64,000 nucleotides of DNA from Lichtheimia corymbifera B2541. Lineage: Eukaryota; Mucoromycota; Mucoromycetes; Mucorales; Lichtheimiaceae. Shown one piece after another: positions 46,738-59,630 of the stretch (positions are counted from its first letter, which is position 1; each line of letters begins with the position of its first letter). The DNA lies in assembly GCA_000697475.1 (NCBI GenBank), contig JNEU01001112.1, forward strand, positions 93,314-157,313. Reading direction: 5' to 3'. The notes beneath the pieces are model-generated. The model worked only from the letters and a program-made list of their open reading frames with translations. It had not been told where the DNA came from and did no database searches. Made by a program: the position numbers and the translations under genes.

Positions 46738-48225
46738 CTAGTATTGCTGTGGTTTGTGTTGGGATGCAGGGTCTACAAAGGGAGCATGATGGAGGGAATT
46801 CATCATTGAAGGGTCATTTTCGCGAGGATCATTGTAGTGCTGAGTAGTAGTATCGTTATAGGTTGGAGAAGATGATGGCACAAGCTCTTCAACGAGTTCC
46901 ACCTTGCTGCTCGTGTAAGCTGCACCCGCGGACGAAATTGATTGTGCTGCAAAGGAGGACCGATCATATGGATGCTGATGTCTACTATTATTATAATCCA
47001 ATGGAGACATGACCAAATCGTGTTGGGATTCACGTTCAATGGGAGGTGATATTGAAGACATTCCATGATGGTGATGGTGGTGGAAATGATCATATTCCTT
47101 TTCACTAGCTGTAGCAGCAGGTGGTGGCGTGGCTCCAAACAATTCAATGCTATCCATTTGTGGTACCATGGGCAGTAATGGAACAACGGGTGGTTTGTGA
47201 TAAGACGGTGTTGTTGGGTATCGATGATCAAAGCTGCTCATGAAGGGTGGTGCAGACGCAGGGGGTGGTGATGATGGAGTATAGTAGTAATCATCGTTGT
47301 AATACCAAGAACTACGCTTGTTATCGTAGGTAGCGGTTGATGCTTGGCTGTCAAATGATACATCTGATCGTGGTACATAGGTGTTATATACGACAGAATG
47401 TCTCAAATGATGTGGTGGCGGTGGTGGAACAATTTGCAAGTTGACAGATTGAAGTGATGCTGGTCGTTCCGGAATATAGCGACCCCATTTGGGTTCCTTG
47501 GCGGGTTCAATGGCGACCACTGCTGAGGAGGACGACCTTGTAGACATTGCCAGGCACGCCAAAAGTAGCCAAAGGAGACATGCAACTGCTGCCGCAAGCC
47601 ATGTACCATCTGCCAACATACATCTAACATACATGTTATTTAACGCGACTCTACTTTTATATATATGGCTTCCTATCTTACCTTTGGTATAATAGCGGCT
47701 GCTCATTACTGTCAAACACAGAGCATGAAGCGAGGAATCCCGTGGAAGAACGTGTGAAATGGACGCTGCCTGCAGCCCACGGCTCAGGATCTTCAAGGAA
47801 GAATGCCGTCAACAAGGAAATGAGCAAGGGAATGGCATTGAGGATGCTCAGGAACCGATCACCACGTACAATATGCGATCGTTTGAAGCAAAAGGCGTGT
47901 GCACAAATGGCAGCTCCGCTGATCGTTGACAGACTCAACACTATGTACCATGAAAGATACTAAATGAACGTCAGCTATCTCATTGTATTCAATTTCCCTA
48001 TTATTCATACCTGCCAATGCCCAGCCTCCATCCAACTTGGTATCTTGGCCTGCAATAAATCATGCATCGTGTCAGTTTAATTGCATAATATCCAATGACG
48101 ATTATTATTACCTGATCTTGATAGATTCCTAGCAAAGCACACTGAACAATATGACAGCCGAGCGCACAAACGCTAACGAGGAAAACAAAAAAGCGCACCG
48201 TGTTGATGAATCGTATTATCCGCAT
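46738..48225 (-). CDS. Four-TM membrane protein with long His/Pro/Ser/Tyr-rich tail
   Basis: Four exons, in coding order 48112-48225, 48011-48049, 47682-47959 and 46738-47623, encode 438 residues. Membrane segments: FFVFLVSVCALGCHIVQCAL (about 12-32), YIVLSLSTISGAAICAHAF (about 55-75), FLSILNAIPLLISLLTAFF (about 84-104) and WLAAAVACLLWLLLACLAM (about 150-168). The 4-TM order with a short loop, then a long cytosolic tail, is MARVEL-like. The tail of about 270 residues is low complexity (poly-Pro, poly-His, Ser, Tyr). Fungal MARVEL-type proteins organise membrane microdomains and cell-surface processes; the assignment is structural, not by motif. It converges on the secreted cysteine-rich gene, with 234 bp between the stops. 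Confidence 0.75.
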
Positions 48226-50206
48226 TGTTGGAAGAATATTAGATCATGGGATACTTGTACAGTATTAAGGAAAAGGGAAAAAGAGAAACTCAAAATATGA
48301 AATCACCAAGAAAAGAGTGTGCGTGGAGGAGAGATGTTTTAGCTGTTGCAAAGTAGCCCAAAGTATAAAGAAGGCGTGAATTTTATGATCTAGGGAGTGA
48401 CCGAATAGCACGACTATAGGTTTTGAGACAGCAGAGGTAAAGGGGAGGGGAGGGCTAAAGGGCATTTCCCTCCTTATTCTCATTCGCTACCTCGTTCATT
48501 CTCTTTCCCCACCCCCAAATGCGTACCACCTCCCGCCCAACAGCTGCAGCGACTGTTGTGAACTCGATTTCTCACTTTTCAATCACATTGAAGGTTGCTC
48601 TCTCCTTGTTTCTGTACGATTTATTATTCAACATTAGAGGAAATCGTTATAGATGTGCAGTTTTTCGTGTCTTTACTAGTTCCTGAAAGAGCCACAGTGC
48701 ACGTTGTATGCATGCATCATTGTCAAAAACTAATGTTAAAGGAGGAGGGTGAAGAGGAGGCACATATCGTAATAATTGCATCTGTATTCTGCGCATAATA
48801 AACGATTTCAAGGGTATCAAGCTATGTAGTGAAAGCTGCATTGACTCATTGTTCTATAACAAAGCACCATATGTTGATTGAAAAAGCAGTTTACAAGTGC
48901 AAGAAAGAGATAGAAGATGATGAAGCGTAGGCGGATGTCTTTGGGCTGGCAAGCTGGGACCGCCTTATCAAGGAACGAAAAAAAAAATGATGATAGACAT
49001 GTGCTTAAAAATCATTCTAGGCCCACAGCAAAAGTTCATCATTAACTAGTAGAGGCTTATCACCATGAACAAGAGTTAAAATCACTATAGCTCTTCTGCT
49101 ACGATGATCACGTGTTTACACGCATCATGTTTGCCTTGAAAATAAATCTTGCTGCTACACTACATAAGGTTGAAGCAGCGGGTGTCGATTACTGTGCCTG
49201 AACTTGATGTATGTATCGGCTGGGACCAAAAGCAAATGTCGAGATCGAGCCTACCTATGGTCTCATTCTCACGTGGAACGCTTTCTCACCCGGTTTGCAT
49301 TATTCTGGTGGTTCCGAAGGTCACCGACATATCTTATCATCTAGGACTCTCTATTTTCATTAACAATCGCTCCACAAAAAATGGCTGGGTGGTTCTCGCA
49401 TGCGAACTAGTATATACCTGAGATAAATGAACATACAACTAAAAGAGGTAAGGTGGTGAGGAAAAGGTCTCTTTGTAAGGCCATTCCATCATCATCACCT
49501 AAAGGTGCACTTACACTTCTCGACAACATATATATTCAATAACACTGGACGGGATGCTTGTGTGCGCGATAATGACTTGAATAGAATAAAAGTCGGATGC
49601 AACCCATGCATGACAGCTGACCCTCCCTAAAACTTTAGTAGTAGCATGAGGAATAGGTTAGTGGAGGAGGTAGCCACCAAAGCAACAATCATTTTCTACT
49701 TGACCACCTTTAATCTTATCTACATCATCATAATCAACTTTATTAAATACTTTATAGTAAAAGTGATTGCCCATACGCAGATTACTGCGAGTAGCACTTT
49801 TCACACGAGGTCATCTCGGGGGGGGGGGGGTGGTGATGGCGTCCAATCGCATGGACAGCTGGGGATGCTCCGACTGAGCTAGGCTATCTGAGGTTTATGC
49901 AACCGTTATACATGCATCCATGACAAATAGAACCATGAACGAGATGTTTGATATAAATTGAAATACGTTTATTATGAGAGGAAGAGATAGGATGATGGAT
50001 ATGGGTGATGTTGTATAGAAAGGGAGTGCAAGTGGCAACAAGCATAGTGATTCCTGCAAAACGGCGCAAGGTAACACAATGACGATTCACAAATAGCCCT
50101 TGGGGGTCACCAGCTCTTGCATTTCACCTCTCTTTCTTCCCTTTGGGTCCACAAGACACTGTATCGCCATCGACACACACACGCTCAATCGTCCATTGCA
50201 CGATCA
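48226..50206. other. Gene-poor divergent spacer
   Basis: Lies between the four-TM gene (-) and the RanBPM-like gene (+). It contains a 12-base G homopolymer at about 49818-49829, scattered GATA-like and TATA-like words, and no convincing coding frame. A tRNA box-A-like word occurs on the - strand near 49880, without a box B. Confidence 0.5.
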
Positions 50207-52318
50207 ATGTCATTTCGAAGACAATCCCACGTTCCATTATCTCCTTTGCAGAAAGTGAATAGTGCCAAACGACGATGCACCAGTGCTACCACCACTGCAA
50301 CCAGCCTTTACACGAGCGCGCCACCTCGCTTCCCTGCTTATTTGGAGCATACTCTCTACGCAGACCTTGTAAGAGAACAGCATCGTAATCGCCAAGCTCG
50401 ATCTGGTGAGGGATCAGGCTCCAGTTCACTCGACAATCTTGATCTGCGGTTACCATCCGAGTGGAATGTCCATGATAAGTCTCGCCATCTCGAAATCGAC
50501 CCAACAGGTCTTGAATTAATGTATACTGGTAAGTATTGATATCTTACTACATGTAAAAAAGATCTAACCTGATGGTATACAATAGGACCAGGCAAAACAG
50601 AATCACATGCGGCTTCGGTTCGTGCCAACTTCCCGATAAGACGACAATGTGGCATATATTACTTTGAAATGAAGGTGCTTTCCAAAGGCGAGGATGGATT
50701 TATCGGCATTGGGTTTTGCAGTGGTAAAAATGGATTGGATCGATTACCAGGTAACATCATTGAAAAGGGAGAGAAAGTGTGTGAGAGAGAACAAAGAATA
50801 TTAATATCGATTTATTATGAAGGATGGGACAATGATTCATGGGGATATCACGGCGATGATGGTCATTCTTTCCAAGAATGTGGTACAGGCGACAAGTACG
50901 GCCCTCAATTTACCACTGGCGACGTGGTCGGATGCGGTGTTGATTTGATCCACAAGACCGCTTTTTATACCAAGAATGGCACTTTTCTCGGTCCTGCCTT
51001 CAAATCTATCAAAACGCATATGGATCTTTACCCGTGTGTTGGTCTAAGAACTGTGGGTGAACGTGTATCCGTCAACTTTGGTCAGAATCCTTTTGTGTTT
51101 GACATTGTGCAATATATCAAGGTAAATCATATAAACAAACATGATGGGCATTCACATGTAACTGATGAAATGACATAGGAGCAAAAGCTCAGCATCATGA
51201 AACAAGTGACAACAAGACCCCATACAGCTGCTAATGGTGCCATGGATCAGCTTGTACTATCATACTTGGTCTATCAAGGCTATATGAGAACAGCTCAGGC
51301 AGCGATTAAAAATATTGAGCATGTTACTAGTCGCACGTTACGCCTCTCACACGCAGGATCAGAGCCAAACGATCGAGAAGAAAAGGATATGTATGCACGA
51401 CAAAGTGAGTCACCACCACCAACGCTGCGGATAAAGTTGCCATTATACTTACAAAAGTATGTTCATATTCAGGTATACGAGCTGCGGTTTTGGCTGGCAA
51501 TGTGGATCGTGCTCTCGAGTTAGTACAGGAACACTTTTCCCATACTCTGGAAGATATGGCTGATGGACAAAATATCCTGTTTGAGCTCAAATGTCGCAAA
51601 CTTGTGGAGATGATGCGTGAATATAGCAAACGACATGCGAGAAGGGAAAAGGTGCCACAAAAGAACAATGGTCACGTGAAATCAAGATCTACGGTGCAGA
51701 AGCATGTTCGTACCGGCAAATCACAACCTGAGTATATGGACATCGATAGCAATGATCGCGACTCATCAACGTCAAAACGAGTGCGAGATACGTCAGGTGT
51801 TATCAGTACAAATGGCAGAGCGAATGGCTTCATGGATAGTGGATTGGTCTTATCGGATGACGAAGCAAGTGAAACCATGCTGGAAGATATCATGGCTTAT
51901 GGCAAGGCATTACAAAACGAATACCATTCTGATCAACGCCCTGAAATACGTCAACGGCTGAAGGTAAGATTGCATCAAAGATGACGGATCTTGATTACTC
52001 ATGCGAGATAATAGGAAGTGTTTTCATTATTTGCATACTCGGATCCAGCTACAAGTCCCATGGCATATTTGATGGATAATTCGGGTCGACAAGAGCTTGC
52101 TAATCGACTTAATTCAGCGATGCTAGGTAAAGAGGAGGGGAGAAGTTACATCAAAGTTGTAGTGGGGACTCATATCCGTTTGTATAGTACTGCAAGAACG
52201 CCCAAGTCAACCGCCATTGGAAAGGATTTATCAACAAGCCATGACAAGTAATCAGCAGCTCGCTTGCCTCGGGTATCCTGAATCCATGTTATTAGATGTC
52301 GACACGGCTTTACGTTAG
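50207..52318 (+). CDS. GID1: RanBPM/Gid1 (Vid30) subunit of the GID/CTLH E3 ligase
   Basis: Seven exons (50207-50528, 50586-50750, 50823-51121, 51179-51404, 51473-51963, 52015-52126, 52188-52318) encode 581 residues. A SPRY domain follows a basic N-terminus: [58 protein letters not shown] and [11 protein letters not shown] LisH motif ([20 protein letters not shown]), then CTLH/CRA segments ([41 protein letters not shown], then [19 protein letters not shown]) complete the RanBPM layout. An acidic, Ser-rich insert splits CTLH from CRA. Gid1/RanBP9 scaffolds the GID/CTLH ubiquitin ligase, which in yeast degrades gluconeogenic enzymes. The second intron (50751-50822) is 72 nt, in frame and stop-free, so retention would add 24 residues inside SPRY. 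Confidence 0.92.
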
Positions 52319-52553
52319 ATGATAGTTTGCTAGGTCCAGAACATCGTGATAATCATGTAAATAACAATCCGTCAATGAACCATTGATTTTGTCATTTGCT
52401 TGCTAAGGCATTGTTGTCTAAAAAGTCATCCGTTATACGCTGAGTCCCACAAAGAATAAGATAGAAAATGGCATTTGCATCAGGTTTATATATTAATGGG
52501 TGTATCATACGTATTGTTGGAAAGGGAGGGGAACATTCAATAATAATGTATAA

Positions 52554-54022
52554 CTATTTATCAGAAGAGAGCGAATTGCGTAAATGTTGTTGTGAGATTT
52601 CTCTTATCTGTTCTGAAACGATGCGTTCTTCACCGCTTGTAGGGTTGACAGTGACAACCTTGTCCACATGGTAATATGCCATTTCACCGATTTCAGCTGT
52701 ATCCAAGCCTTGTAGCTCAACTTCAGGATCAACTCGCAAAGATAAACCGGGAATATGGTCCATGATGAAAAGGATGATATAGGTGATACCAAATGACCAT
52801 GCAGCACCTGCTGTGCAATCCGCTAATTGATATGCAAGCTGTATCCAATGGTGATTAATCCATCCGCCATCAATAACCGTTGAGCCATCAAGACCAGCGA
52901 CATAGCTTTCAGCAAACAAGCCTGTGAGCAATCCACCCACAAAACCACCTACACCATGTACGGCGAAGACATCAGCGGCATCATCAAAGTTGAGCATATG
53001 CTTAAGACGCACAGCAAGATTGCAGCTTAGACCACCTAGGAATCCGATAGCAATAGCAGGTCCAGGACCTACGAATCCTGATGCTGGCGTGATAGCAACA
53101 AGACCAGCGATAGCACCAGAACAAAATCCCAAGGCTGAATACTTTTTTGTGATCCGATAATCCAAAATCAGCCATGTGATAGCACCTGTAGCAGCCGCCA
53201 AGTTGGTTACTACACACGCCATAGCCGCACGTAAATTGCCCGAGAGTGCTGAACCACCGTTAAAACCAAACCAGCCAAACCAGAGGAATGCTGTACCGAG
53301 AATAACATTGGACATGTTGTGTGGTTTGAATTCATCAACTTTGGTGATACTGCCATGGCCTTGACGTTTGCCCAAAATGATTGCGTACGCTAGACTAGCA
53401 AATCCACTGGAAATATGCACGGGGGTGCCACCTGCAAAATCAAGCCCACCAAGTTGTGCACTCCATCCATTGGCGTTCCACGTCCAATAGGCAATAGGGT
53501 CGTAAACAACTGTTGACCAAATGAATATGAAGATGATCATGGGAAGTAATCTTCCACGTTCAGCAGCAGAACCAATAGCCAATGCAGGTGTCAAGGCAGC
53601 AAACATGTTTTGGTATAGTGCAAAGACAATATCTGGGATCTTGTCACTGCCCATGGAGGGTGAGCCTAACACGTTACGGAAAAGTGCATAATCCATATTC
53701 CCAAGGAATGGAGAGCTAGCTGTCTTGCTGAAAGTGAGACTGTATCCCCATATAAACCACTAATATAATAAACAAGAGGATGAAAGGATGTTAATGAAGG
53801 ATCATAGCGATGGTCCTGTTCACTTACCTGGAGCGTTACCACCACTAATGAAAGCACACAACACATAATGAGTGATAAGGCGTTCTTGGAACGTGCCATC
53901 CCACTATAAAAGTAGCCGATGCCAGGGATCATGAGCCACACCAGTGCCATGGATGTTAGCACAAAGCTAATATCTCCAGCACTGAATTCAGAGCCATAAA
54001 TAGAGGATGATGGTGGATCCAT
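52554..54022 (-). CDS. MEP: Ammonium permease (Amt/Mep/Rh family)
   Basis: Two exons, coding order 53828-54022 and 52554-53759, encode 466 residues; the start is the only in-frame ATG (MDPPSSS). The fold is the 11-helix Amt type: SMALVWLMIPGIGYFYSGMA, NMFAALTPALAIGSAAERGR, FAGGTPVHISSGFASLAYAI, FLWFGWFGFNGGSAL and FAVHGVGGFVGGLLTGLFA. Both pore histidines are present (PVHISSG and FAVHGVGG). The cytosolic C-terminus begins after the last helix (VDPEVELQGLDTAEIGEMAY), matching the regulatory ExxGxD-type tail of Mep2/Amt1. It imports NH4+/NH3 and in fungi is typically induced under nitrogen limitation by GATA factors; the upstream region fits (see the GATA cluster). Confidence 0.95.
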
Positions 54023-54190
54023 AAAACTAGTTGATGTGAGAGGGAAATCACTGGAAGGATGAGGCAATATTTAAAAGAGTCAAAATAGGAGTGCGGGCAA
54101 GTATGCCAAGTTCAGTGAAAAGAGGCAAGTGGTATGGAAGAAAGCTGCAGGGGAGGAACGCTTGTTATATGAATGCCAATCACTGTTTAC

Positions 54191-54605
54191 TGATAAGCAA
54201 AAGGAAGGAAAGAGATAAGGATGTCATTCAACATTGGCAGGCTGCATTTGCCTGCCGCTGTATCCTTTTTTGGTTTTGCATCAATGCTTTATATCTAGGC
54301 TTTTTTAACGCAACGACCACACACAATTTATTCATTGTGAAATCCATCAATAACATGATCTAGTGGTATATGTAGATAGAATGGTTGGAAAGCTTTCCCC
54401 GATGTCACATACGGTCTTGATAAGAGGCATAATGATAACTATTTTCGCATTACCTATTATGTAGATAAGCCAACTCGGCGGCAACAATGAAGCGCTTGAT
54501 CCTGGGATATCGCATAGGATTGCTATCTTTGGTTAATCTTGAGCGATTACTATCATTGTGTCGCAATAATGTCAAAAGAGTATATCAAATTGGGAATGCT
54601 TATCA
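54191..54605. promoter_or_regulatory. Cluster of GATA-factor motifs upstream of the ammonium permease
   Basis: TGATAAG at 54191 and 54418, AGATAAG at 54213 and 54463, TGATAA at 54433, CTTATCA (reverse TGATAAG) at 54599, plus weaker AGATAG/CTATCT words at 54374 and 54523. They lie 170-580 bp upstream of the permease start, in the spacer shared with RRP9. AreA/Nit2/Gln3-type factors bind such sites to activate nitrogen-scavenging genes, often through paired sites. Confidence 0.6.
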
Positions 54606-54787
54606 GCAAATGTGTGCCATCTAGTAGAACAAGGTGAGGATATCCTTGTCCTGCTAGGTGAATCTATCGGGAGTAGAATTTACCAGTGCTTTATCCGAGG
54701 CCAGTGAGTGGCTTTTGTTGCCCATTTCCATTTTCATTTTTTGGTTGCACCGCCGCCTCCCTTTCTCTTTTTTACTCCACGATTGAC

Positions 54788-56656
54788 ATGCAGGATTCTT
54801 TCTTTGTCTCATCCCGGAAACGTAAACGCACCGGTCCAGCTAAATCGTCCGATTCAACAAATAAGCCCACAAGACGTTCTCGGCCTACTGACAACAACAA
54901 ATCAGCACCAGCACCTCGCAAAGACAGCGATGTCGAGAGTGGCGATGAATCCGATCGATTCGAAAACTTGAGTGCAAGCGAGGACGAATCTTCTGACGAG
55001 GAAATTGAGGAAACCGCAGCCGAGAAACGTGTTCGTTTGGCCAAAGCGTACCTGGATAAGATCCAAACTGGCCTCGAAGGTGAGAAGAGCATGACAGCAA
55101 CCGATCATCATTTCAGAGTCTTAACTTGTATTCGTCAATAGAGGAACTCGATGGCTTTGATGCAGCTGATTTGGATCGAGATTTGATTGCAGAACGTCTT
55201 AAAAAGGATGAGGTATGGTTATAAAGAGTCATATAAGAAGGTGTGCTGACAACGTTTATCTACAGGATGAGATTGCTGGTCGAATGCATCGAAGAGTTGC
55301 AGACAAGGTAATATACAAACATATGCACGCATATATCAACCATGCATCCTGACGCAATTTTATATTTCAGTTTGATTTTGCAGCCATTGATGAAGAAAAG
55401 ATTCAAAGTCGACGTGGACATCAGCTTTCGATTACTGCCGTTGCATTAGCCGAGAATGGATCTGTCTTTTACACTGCGTCAAAAGACTGTTCAATTATCA
55501 AATGTAAGTTATCCTCGAGAAAATTGAAGGATGCAAGGCGCTTATTGTATTTCAACAGGGGATGCAAAGACGCTTGAAAAGTTACATGTTTTCCCAGGCG
55601 GTCAAAAGAGTGCCAAAGACTTTGAAGGTCACACAGATCACATTTTTGCATTGGCTATCAGCTCAAGTGGCGAATACCTTGCTAGCGGTGGACGGGACAA
55701 GAAGATCAATATCTGGTCTGTAAAGGATAATAAGCATCTTGCTGAATTCCCACATCACAAGGATGCCATTTCGGTGAGTATCGCGGTGGAGAAGGACTTT
55801 TGGTGAATCGGGTCATTAACAAGATGCATGTACAGGGCTTATGTTTCCGCAAAGGCAAGAATCAATTGTACTCGGCATCATGGGATCGAACCATCAAAGT
55901 ATGGAACATTGATGAGCGGGCCTATATTGAAACACTGTTTGGACATCAAGACCAGATTGCCAGCATTGATACCCTAATTCGAGAACGCTGCGTGTCGGTC
56001 GGTAGTCGAGATAGAACAGCTCGAGTATGGAAGATTGTGGATGAAACGCAACTTGTATATCGTGGCGGTACACAGAGCAAACAAAAGGATGCAAAAGAAA
56101 GACCATTGTACTTGGAGGGATCATTGGATTGTATTTCACAAATCGACGAAAGCATGTTTGTTACAGGTGGTGATAGTGGGTAAGCATATACGCTTTTTCT
56201 CTCTCGTTTCATTCTACAAGGCTTGCTAACAAGACAATGATTAGTGTTGTTTCGTTATGGGATATCAACAAAAAGAAACCAGTCTTTTCAGTAACAGAAG
56301 CTCACGGCATCAACACCACACAAAGTGAGACCGAAGGCGACATCAACACACCCTACTGGATCACAGCAATAGCATCACTTCGATACTCTGACTTATTTGT
56401 ATCTGGATCATGGGATGGACATATTCGCTTTTGGAAAATTGGTGAGGACAACAAGAACTTTACTGAAATAGCCAAGATTCCTGTCAAGGGCGTGATCAAT
56501 AGCCTTGATATCAAGACCGTCTTCCCATCAAATCGAACATTTTTGATTGTCGGTGTGGGTCAGGAACTCAAGGGAGGTCGCTGGTTGCGCTTGAAGGGTG
56601 CCAAGAACTGTACAAAGATAATAGAACTTCCATCACTCAACAAAGCATCTTCTTAA
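54788..56656 (+). CDS. RRP9: U3 snoRNP protein Rrp9 (U3-55K), WD40
   Basis: Seven exons (54788-55079, 55142-55212, 55266-55307, 55371-55503, 55559-55773, 55836-56179, 56245-56656) encode 502 residues. A basic/acidic N-terminal region (SSRKRKRTGP, SASEDESSDEE) leads to the family-specific helix AAEKRVRLAKAYLDKIQ and DDE-type acidic linker. A seven-bladed WD40 propeller then follows: GHQLSITAVALAENGSVFY, GHTDHIFALAISSSGEYLA, GRDKKINIWSV, ASWDRTIKVWNI, GSRDRTARVWKI and GSWDGHIRFWKIG. Rrp9 binds the U3 B/C motif and is needed for early pre-18S rRNA processing in the nucleolus. It shares a divergent promoter region with the ammonium permease. Confidence 0.92.
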
Positions 56657-57323
56657 TCGCAAGTATTACCCATTCGCAACAATAAAGACAACCTGCATCT
56701 AATCATGTTTACTACAAGTCGTTGATAAAAGTATCGTATTCCACCCATCCAAGTGAAATGTGGTTCATTCAGTCCTCTATTGCTGCTTTACAATGCACAC
56801 CCATCTATAGCTTAATTAAACTAATAAAGGCACACTATGCATCAACCGCTTATCCAAGCTGTTGACAACAAAGTATTTTTCCCATGTGAACATTTGCCAC
56901 TGCACCTGCAGCTGCTTTACATTGCCCAATAAAATGAATAGCAGGAACAACGAGCAGGTACAAAATGCCATTGATGGTAACATCTCCTGACAATAGGTGC
57001 ATGTGTGCCTTACCGGGCCGTATTTTCCGATGTAGATGAATGTTGTCAATATCAGTCATTTTTGATGGTGTCAATTTATTAGGAGAGTCAATAGAGGAAA
57101 TAATGCATAATATGTAAGGTACTGCATGATAAGCGCATGATGTTTGGGGATGATGGATAAACATTCAGCAAGGGGAAATGATGACGATGGTGATTGATTG
57201 ACCATCATCAGCTGTCAGACAAGCAAGATAAGAGAGAAGCAGTTGGGTGTGGCATCTGATCCTAAATGGGGACATATATAAAAAGTAATCTCCTACTGAA
57301 CAAGACGTTTCATAGTTTCTCTC
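56657..57323. other. Intergenic region, no supported gene
   Basis: RRP9 3' flank and sphingomyelinase promoter. A - strand frame (56850-57164) has a hydrophobic centre but no recognised domain. Confidence 0.5.
57275..57283 (+). promoter_or_regulatory. TATA box
   Basis: TATATAAAA lies 49 bp before the ATG of the sphingomyelinase-like gene, a canonical TATA element in core-promoter position. Confidence 0.6.
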
Positions 57324-59630
57324 ATGCACTCCTCTATTCTTTTCTTGCTACTTTCATTCTTTGCCATATTTCTACAACACACGTCCTCTTTACCATGGCC
57401 GCCCCAATTACCCCAAGTTCCCTTTCACCGCCCATCACAAGCTAGCGACATTGAAGAAAAGCTGTACACCACAACAGTTGACTGGTTACAAGCTGACACC
57501 CAGGCCATGTCGTGTGCCAAATGCATTTCACTCATGCAGCTGGGCAAAGATTTATCGTACATGTCTGAATCCTTTTTGATTGCAACGCTGATACGGTTAT
57601 GCGGGCGATTTCAGCAAGTGCATCCTGACGTGGTAAGTGATAAGGGAGAGGGAGGATTGGCTTTGTATGATAGCATAATAATGACATGGGTATTGCAAGT
57701 GTGCTGGTGTCGTCCAGGAGCAAGCTCCTATCCTGCGGAAGGTGCTCAAGGTAACACAATCATGGGATGTTGCACCGTGGATGGGGCACGTGAGGCATGG
57801 ATGACGATATTGGTACTTACAATGTCGTATTCTAGACGATGACTGTATCAGGACGAGATGGTCATCTTTTATGTGCTGCAGTGTTGAACAGTTGCCCTTA
57901 TCCAGAAGTTGACCAGTGGGAGGTCCCCTTTCCTAAACCAAGGCCAATCAGCAACAATGAACCGCAACAACAGCAGCATGAATCATCCAAAGATAAGACA
58001 TTCACTATCCTGCAGCTAAGCGATTGGCATGTCGATCCTGAATACGAGGCTGGGGCCGATGCCTTTTGCGATAAGCCCATCTGCTGTCGAGCATCCAACA
58101 CAGACTATGACAATGTTACCATGCCAGCGTCAATATGGGGAGCATATTCTTGTGATACGCCATTAACACTGATCGAATCCATGCTTGAATTTATTCCCAC
58201 TGTGGCACCCGATCTTGCTTTTGGTCTACTCACTGGTGATATCCCTTCACATGAAGTATGGTCAACACTACCAGCACTCAAGACTCAGCTTGTCGAAGAG
58301 CACTCGTTTGCACTTATGCATGCTCACTTTGATTCCCCGCATCTGATCAATTCCGTGCTATATCCTGCCGTTGGTAATCACGAATCAGCACCCACGAATA
58401 TTTTCCCACTCAAGCAATCCAAGATCCCTATCGAAGAAGAGAAAGAATATCTACGACTCGAATGGATGTACGCTTCTCTTGCCAAAAGCTGGATTGGATG
58501 GCTCCCTCCAAATACAGTACTTCAGGTGGAGCAAAACAGTGGAAGCTATGTTGCATACCCCAAACCAGGTCTCAAGCTTATCAGTCTCAATACCAACTTT
58601 TGCTACACAATGAACTGGTGGTTGTATGAAAGTCCGCAACAAAAGGTGAGATATTAGTACAATGGAAACGAAATACATTACTCACATGAGAAAATAGGAT
58701 CCTGATGGTATCTTGGATTGGCTCATCAATCAATTACAAGAATCTGAAGATATTGGGGAGAAGGTTTGGATCACTGGTCACATTGCTCCTGGAGACGTCA
58801 CCTGCTTGCATGACTACTCGAATTATTTCCACCAAATCGTCGAGCGCTATTCTCCTCATGTGATCACCGCACAATTTTATGGACACACTCACAAGTAAGT
58901 CTGATCTTGATATTGCCAAGTAACAGTACTGATCTTTATTATTACCCCAGAGATGAATACCAGCTATTTTATCGGGATGGAAACCAAACAGCAGACAATG
59001 CCATATCGGTTGGATACGTGGCTCCTTCAGTGACACCATTTTTAAATACCAATCCTGCATTTCGACTCTATCGAGTGAATACCGAGACCTTTGAAGTTAT
59101 GGATTCCATCACCTATGTGGCCGATCTACATCAAGCTGATCAATGGGTTACAGGACCGGTAAATATGAATGTGGATAAGGACGACAAGATGCTTACATAT
59201 GAATTATAATTAGAATTGGCATGTCGAATATTCTGCGCGTGAAGCATATCAGTCATCCTATGCACCCCTGGCAGAGAGCTCCCCATTGACAGCTGGTTGG
59301 TGGCACAATGTCACTGTTTCCATGGAACAAGATCCTGAAACGATGTTTACCAAATACTGGAAATACAGAGTCAAGTCAGCCCCGCTGGTGAACGAATGTG
59401 ATGAAGCTTGCAGATCCACAGCCATTTGTGCCATCCGTGCTGGCAAATCAGAACAGCGGTGTGATTATGATCCCGATTTCTTCCCTCCACCTTCTGAAGA
59501 TGAGAGTGTGTACAAGACGAGCAGAGGTTCTCATCGTCGTATTGAGAAGATGGATAGCTGTGGATTGAATCTAGTGGGTCAAAGCTATCGGATGATGCAA
59601 CAAGATGCTATTCGAGACGAGAAAATATAA
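57324..59630 (+). CDS. Acid sphingomyelinase-like phosphodiesterase (saposin-B + metallophosphatase)
   Basis: Six exons (57324-57632, 57700-57750, 57836-58645, 58698-58894, 58951-59158, 59214-59630) encode 663 residues. It begins with a signal peptide (FLLLSFFAIFLQHTSS). A saposin-B-like domain follows, with paired cysteines (SCAKCISLMQLG, LIRLCGRF, CAGVVQEQAPILRKVLK, LNSCPYPE). The metallophosphatase core has the expected metal ligands: LSDWHVDPEY (DxH), LTGDIPSHEVW (GD), AVGNHES (GNH), ITGHIAPGD and YGHTHKDEYQ (GHxH). A Cys-containing C-terminal domain has SPLTAGWWHNVTVSM and CDEACRSTAICAIR. The family cleaves sphingomyelin or related phosphodiesters in acidic or extracellular compartments. 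The substrate in fungi is uncertain, since sphingomyelin is not a typical fungal lipid; inositol phosphosphingolipids are possible. Confidence 0.9.

Noticed and set aside
49835..49895. tRNA-like box A (TAGCTCAGTCGG) on the - strand beside the G-run
   Set aside because: No box B at the right distance and no cloverleaf can be drawn; a chance match or a very decayed tRNA relic.
56850..57164. - strand frame of 104 codons with hydrophobic centre
   Set aside because: Overlaps the promoter of the next gene and has no family signature; not enough support.
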